Assembly: GCF_900188155.1 (NCBI RefSeq)
Contig: NZ_FZOG01000006.1
Coordinates: forward strand, 236,005-300,004
DNA length: 64,000 bases
DNA from: Pseudomonas segetis
Lineage (GTDB): Bacteria; Pseudomonadota; Gammaproteobacteria; Pseudomonadales; Pseudomonadaceae
Direction: 5' to 3'
In this document: piece by piece, positions 62,162 to 64,000 of the stretch
Numbering within the stretch: the stretch's first letter is position 1
How the letters are laid out: every line of letters starts with the position of its first letter
Made by a program: the position numbers and the translations under genes
Notes under the pieces: generated by a model
Told to the model about the DNA's origin: nothing
Seen by the model: the letters and a program-made list of their open reading frames with translations, nothing else
Database searches by the model: none

Positions 62162-64000
62162 ATGAGCGCTGATTTGATTCTGTTTAACGGTCGTCTGCAC
62201 ACGGTAGACCGCGAAAAGCCCGAGGCCACGGCGGTCGCGATCAAGGACGGACGTTTTGTGGTGGTCGGCAGTGATGCCGAAGCCATGGCCATGCGCAACA
62301 GCGCCACTCAAGTGGTCGACCTACAGCGTCGCACTGTAGTGCCTGGCCTCAATGACTCGCACCTGCACTTGATACGCGGTGGGCTCAATTACAATCTGGA
62401 GCTGCGCTGGGAGGGCGTGCCATCACTGGCCGATGCCTTGCGCATGCTCAAGGCTCAAGCCGAGGTTACCCCCGCACCACAATGGGTGCGAGTGGTTGGC
62501 GGCTGGAATGAATTCCAGTTCGCCGAGAAGCGCATGCCAACACTTGATGAGCTCAACCAGGCGGCGCCGGACACACCTGTATTTGTTCTGCATCTGTACG
62601 ACCGTGCGCTGCTTAATCGTGCGGCGCTGCGAGTGGTGGGGTACGACCGCAATACGCCAAACCCTCCGGGCGGGGAAATCCAGCGTGATGCCAATGGCGA
62701 TCCAACCGGAATGCTGGTGGCCAAGCCCAATGCCATGATTCTCTACTCGACGCTGGCCAAGGGGCCGAAGTTGCCGCTGGAATACCAGGTCAACTCGACG
62801 CGTCAATTCATGCGTGAACTCAATCGTCTTGGCGTCACCAGCGCGATTGACGCCGGTGGCGGATTCCAGAACTACCCTGACGATTATGCCGTCATCGAGG
62901 AACTGGCCAAGGCCAAGCAGTTGACCGTACGCATCGCCTACAACCTGTTTACCCAGCGGCCCAAGGAAGAACTGACGGATTTCAAGAACTGGACGGGTTC
63001 GGTGAAGCTGCACCAGGGTGACGATTTTCTGCGGCACAACGGTGCCGGTGAGATGCTGGTGTTCTCCGCGGCTGACTTCGAGGATTTCGTCGAGCCGCGT
63101 CCAGATCTGGCGCCCGACATGGAGGCTGAACTGGAGCCGGTTGTGCGTCATCTGGTCGAGCAGCGCTGGCCGTTCCGTTTGCATGCAACCTATGACGAAT
63201 CCATCTCGCGCATGCTGGATGTGTTCGAGAAGGTTAACCAGGATATTCCCTTTGATGGCTTGCCCTGGTTCTTTGATCACGCCGAGACCATCACGCCAAG
63301 GAATATCGAGCGGGTCCGAGCCCTGGGCGGGGGAATCGCCATTCAGGACCGCATGGCATTCCAGGGCGAGTACTTTGTCGACCGCTACGGCAAGCAGGCC
63401 GCAGAACAGACGCCGCCGATCCAGCGCATGCTCGCCGAGGGCGTGCCCGTGGGTGCGGGCACCGATGCAACCCGTGTTTCCAGCTACAACCCCTGGACTT
63501 CTCTTTATTGGTTGGTGAGCGGTAAGACGGTTGGCGGCATGGCGCTGTACCCCGAAGGTTTGTCGCGGGCAACGGCCTTGCAACTGTTTACCCATGGCAG
63601 TGCCTGGTTTTCGTCGGAGCAGGGCAAGAAAGGCCAGATCAAAGTAGGGCAACTGGCAGACGTGATTGCCTTGTCGGCGGATTACTTCTCGGTCGATGAA
63701 GAGGCGGTCAAATGGATTGAGTCGGTGTTGACGGTCGTCGGTGGCGAAGTGGTGTATGCCAGCGAAGAGTTCAGCAAATTATCACCGCCTTCGGTACCGG
63801 TCATGCCGGACTGGTCGCCAGTGATCAATGTGCCAGGGCATTGGCGGCTGAATGCGCCCATGGCGCAACAGGTCCATCAATGTGTTGGTGCCTGCGCGGT
63901 GCATGCACATAGCCATGAAAAAGCACGACTATCATCGGCTCCAGTCAGCGACTTCCAGGGGTTCTGGGGCGCATTCGGGTGTTCCTGTTTTGCCTTCTGA
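62162..64000 (+). CDS. YtcJ-type metal-dependent amidohydrolase
   Basis: A 612-residue cytosolic amidohydrolase of the YtcJ/Amidohydro_3 group. The metal-site HLH is at 67-69 in PGLNDSHLHLI, with later ligands in RLHATYDES and FFDHAETITP, and the Asp in VGAGTDATRVSSYNPW. The C-terminal 60 residues are Cys/His-rich (VHQCVGACAVHAHSH), an odd tail for the family. The start ATG follows GGGAGAG. The stop is the last codon of the window, so it is complete. The substrate is an amide, imide or ester of unknown type; it lies at the end of the regulator-hydrolase unit. Confidence 0.9.
   Translation: MSADLILFNGRLHTVDREKPEATAVAIKDGRFVVVGSDAEAMAMRNSATQVVDLQRRTVVPGLNDSHLHLIRGGLNYNLELRWEGVPSLADALRMLKAQAEVTPAPQWVRVVGGWNEFQFAEKRMPTLDELNQAAPDTPVFVLHLYDRALLNRAALRVVGYDRNTPNPPGGEIQRDANGDPTGMLVAKPNAMILYSTLAKGPKLPLEYQVNSTRQFMRELNRLGVTSAIDAGGGFQNYPDDYAVIEELAKAKQLTVRIAYNLFTQRPKEELTDFKNWTGSVKLHQGDDFLRHNGAGEMLVFSAADFEDFVEPRPDLAPDMEAELEPVVRHLVEQRWPFRLHATYDESISRMLDVFEKVNQDIPFDGLPWFFDHAETITPRNIERVRALGGGIAIQDRMAFQGEYFVDRYGKQAAEQTPPIQRMLAEGVPVGAGTDATRVSSYNPWTSLYWLVSGKTVGGMALYPEGLSRATALQLFTHGSAWFSSEQGKKGQIKVGQLADVIALSADYFSVDEEAVKWIESVLTVVGGEVVYASEEFSKLSPPSVPVMPDWSPVINVPGHWRLNAPMAQQVHQCVGACAVHAHSHEKARLSSAPVSDFQGFWGAFGCSCFAF

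Noticed and set aside
62423..63652. 409-codon minus-strand open frame opposite the amidohydrolase
   Set aside because: Antisense shadow; the sense protein has the full metal-site pattern.

Overview
This window looks like a Pseudomonas chromosome. The gene order spuF-E-D-C-B-A / spuI / polyamine-binding protein / aguR-aguB-aguA / OprE-type porin / PAS-GGDEF protein / desA, together with gabD-gabT beside a tRNA-Arg(CCG), matches by memory the corresponding part of the P. aeruginosa map. The siaABCD operon and the GC-rich codon use agree with this. The species cannot be fixed from the sequence alone.

Layout. 1-15.6 kb is a polyamine and agmatine region. It holds the spu uptake and gamma-glutamylation operon on the minus strand, divergent spuI, an orphan polyamine-binding protein, a lemA/TPM/TPM trio, and aguR with aguBA, which converts agmatine to putrescine. 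15.6-20.5 kb carries an OprD-family porin, a PAS-GGDEF diguanylate cyclase, the desaturase DesA and a chalcone-isomerase-like secreted protein. 20.6-24.6 kb has a CHR transporter, polyphosphate kinase 2 and a Pit phosphate transporter. 24.7-27.5 kb is modABC, preceded by two ModE-type operators. 27.8-31.7 kb is siaABCD, a phosphatase/kinase/phosphoprotein/diguanylate cyclase switch. 33.2-36.0 kb is a second polyamine pair, a PauB-like oxidase and a third glutamylpolyamine synthetase. 36.4-39.7 kb has an FAD protein, an AraC regulator and a divergent desaturase. 39.7-46.5 kb is a tightly coupled six-gene minus-strand operon: radical SAM ArsS-like protein, sodium/solute symporter, CPLC peroxiredoxin, metallophosphoesterase, TVP38-flavoprotein disulfide reductase fusion, and DUF3047 protein. 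47.2-50.1 kb is gabT and gabD, which finish putrescine/GABA catabolism to succinate.

The tRNA-Arg at 50470-50546 appears to mark a boundary. Everything to its right (51-64 kb) looks accessory: a LysR regulator with an old-yellow-enzyme and an MFS exporter, a convergent pair of winged-helix/NB-ARC regulators (one full length, one truncated), and a divergent set of hydrolase, broken hydrolase, DoxX, ABM-membrane protein and YtcJ-type amidohydrolase. No transposase or integrase gene was found.

Functionally, the left part takes up polyamines, glutamylates them (SpuB, SpuI and the third synthetase), oxidises or transaminates them (PauB-like, SpuC), releases GABA (SpuA) and feeds GabT/GabD. The best candidate for an undescribed system is the 39.7-46.5 kb radical SAM operon. 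It resembles metalloid or thiol chemistry loci but has no arsM, and a TTG start and 1-4 base overlaps join its last genes. A second candidate is the regulator pair and hydrolase unit at 54.9-64.0 kb, with TAAC repeats in the divergent promoter.
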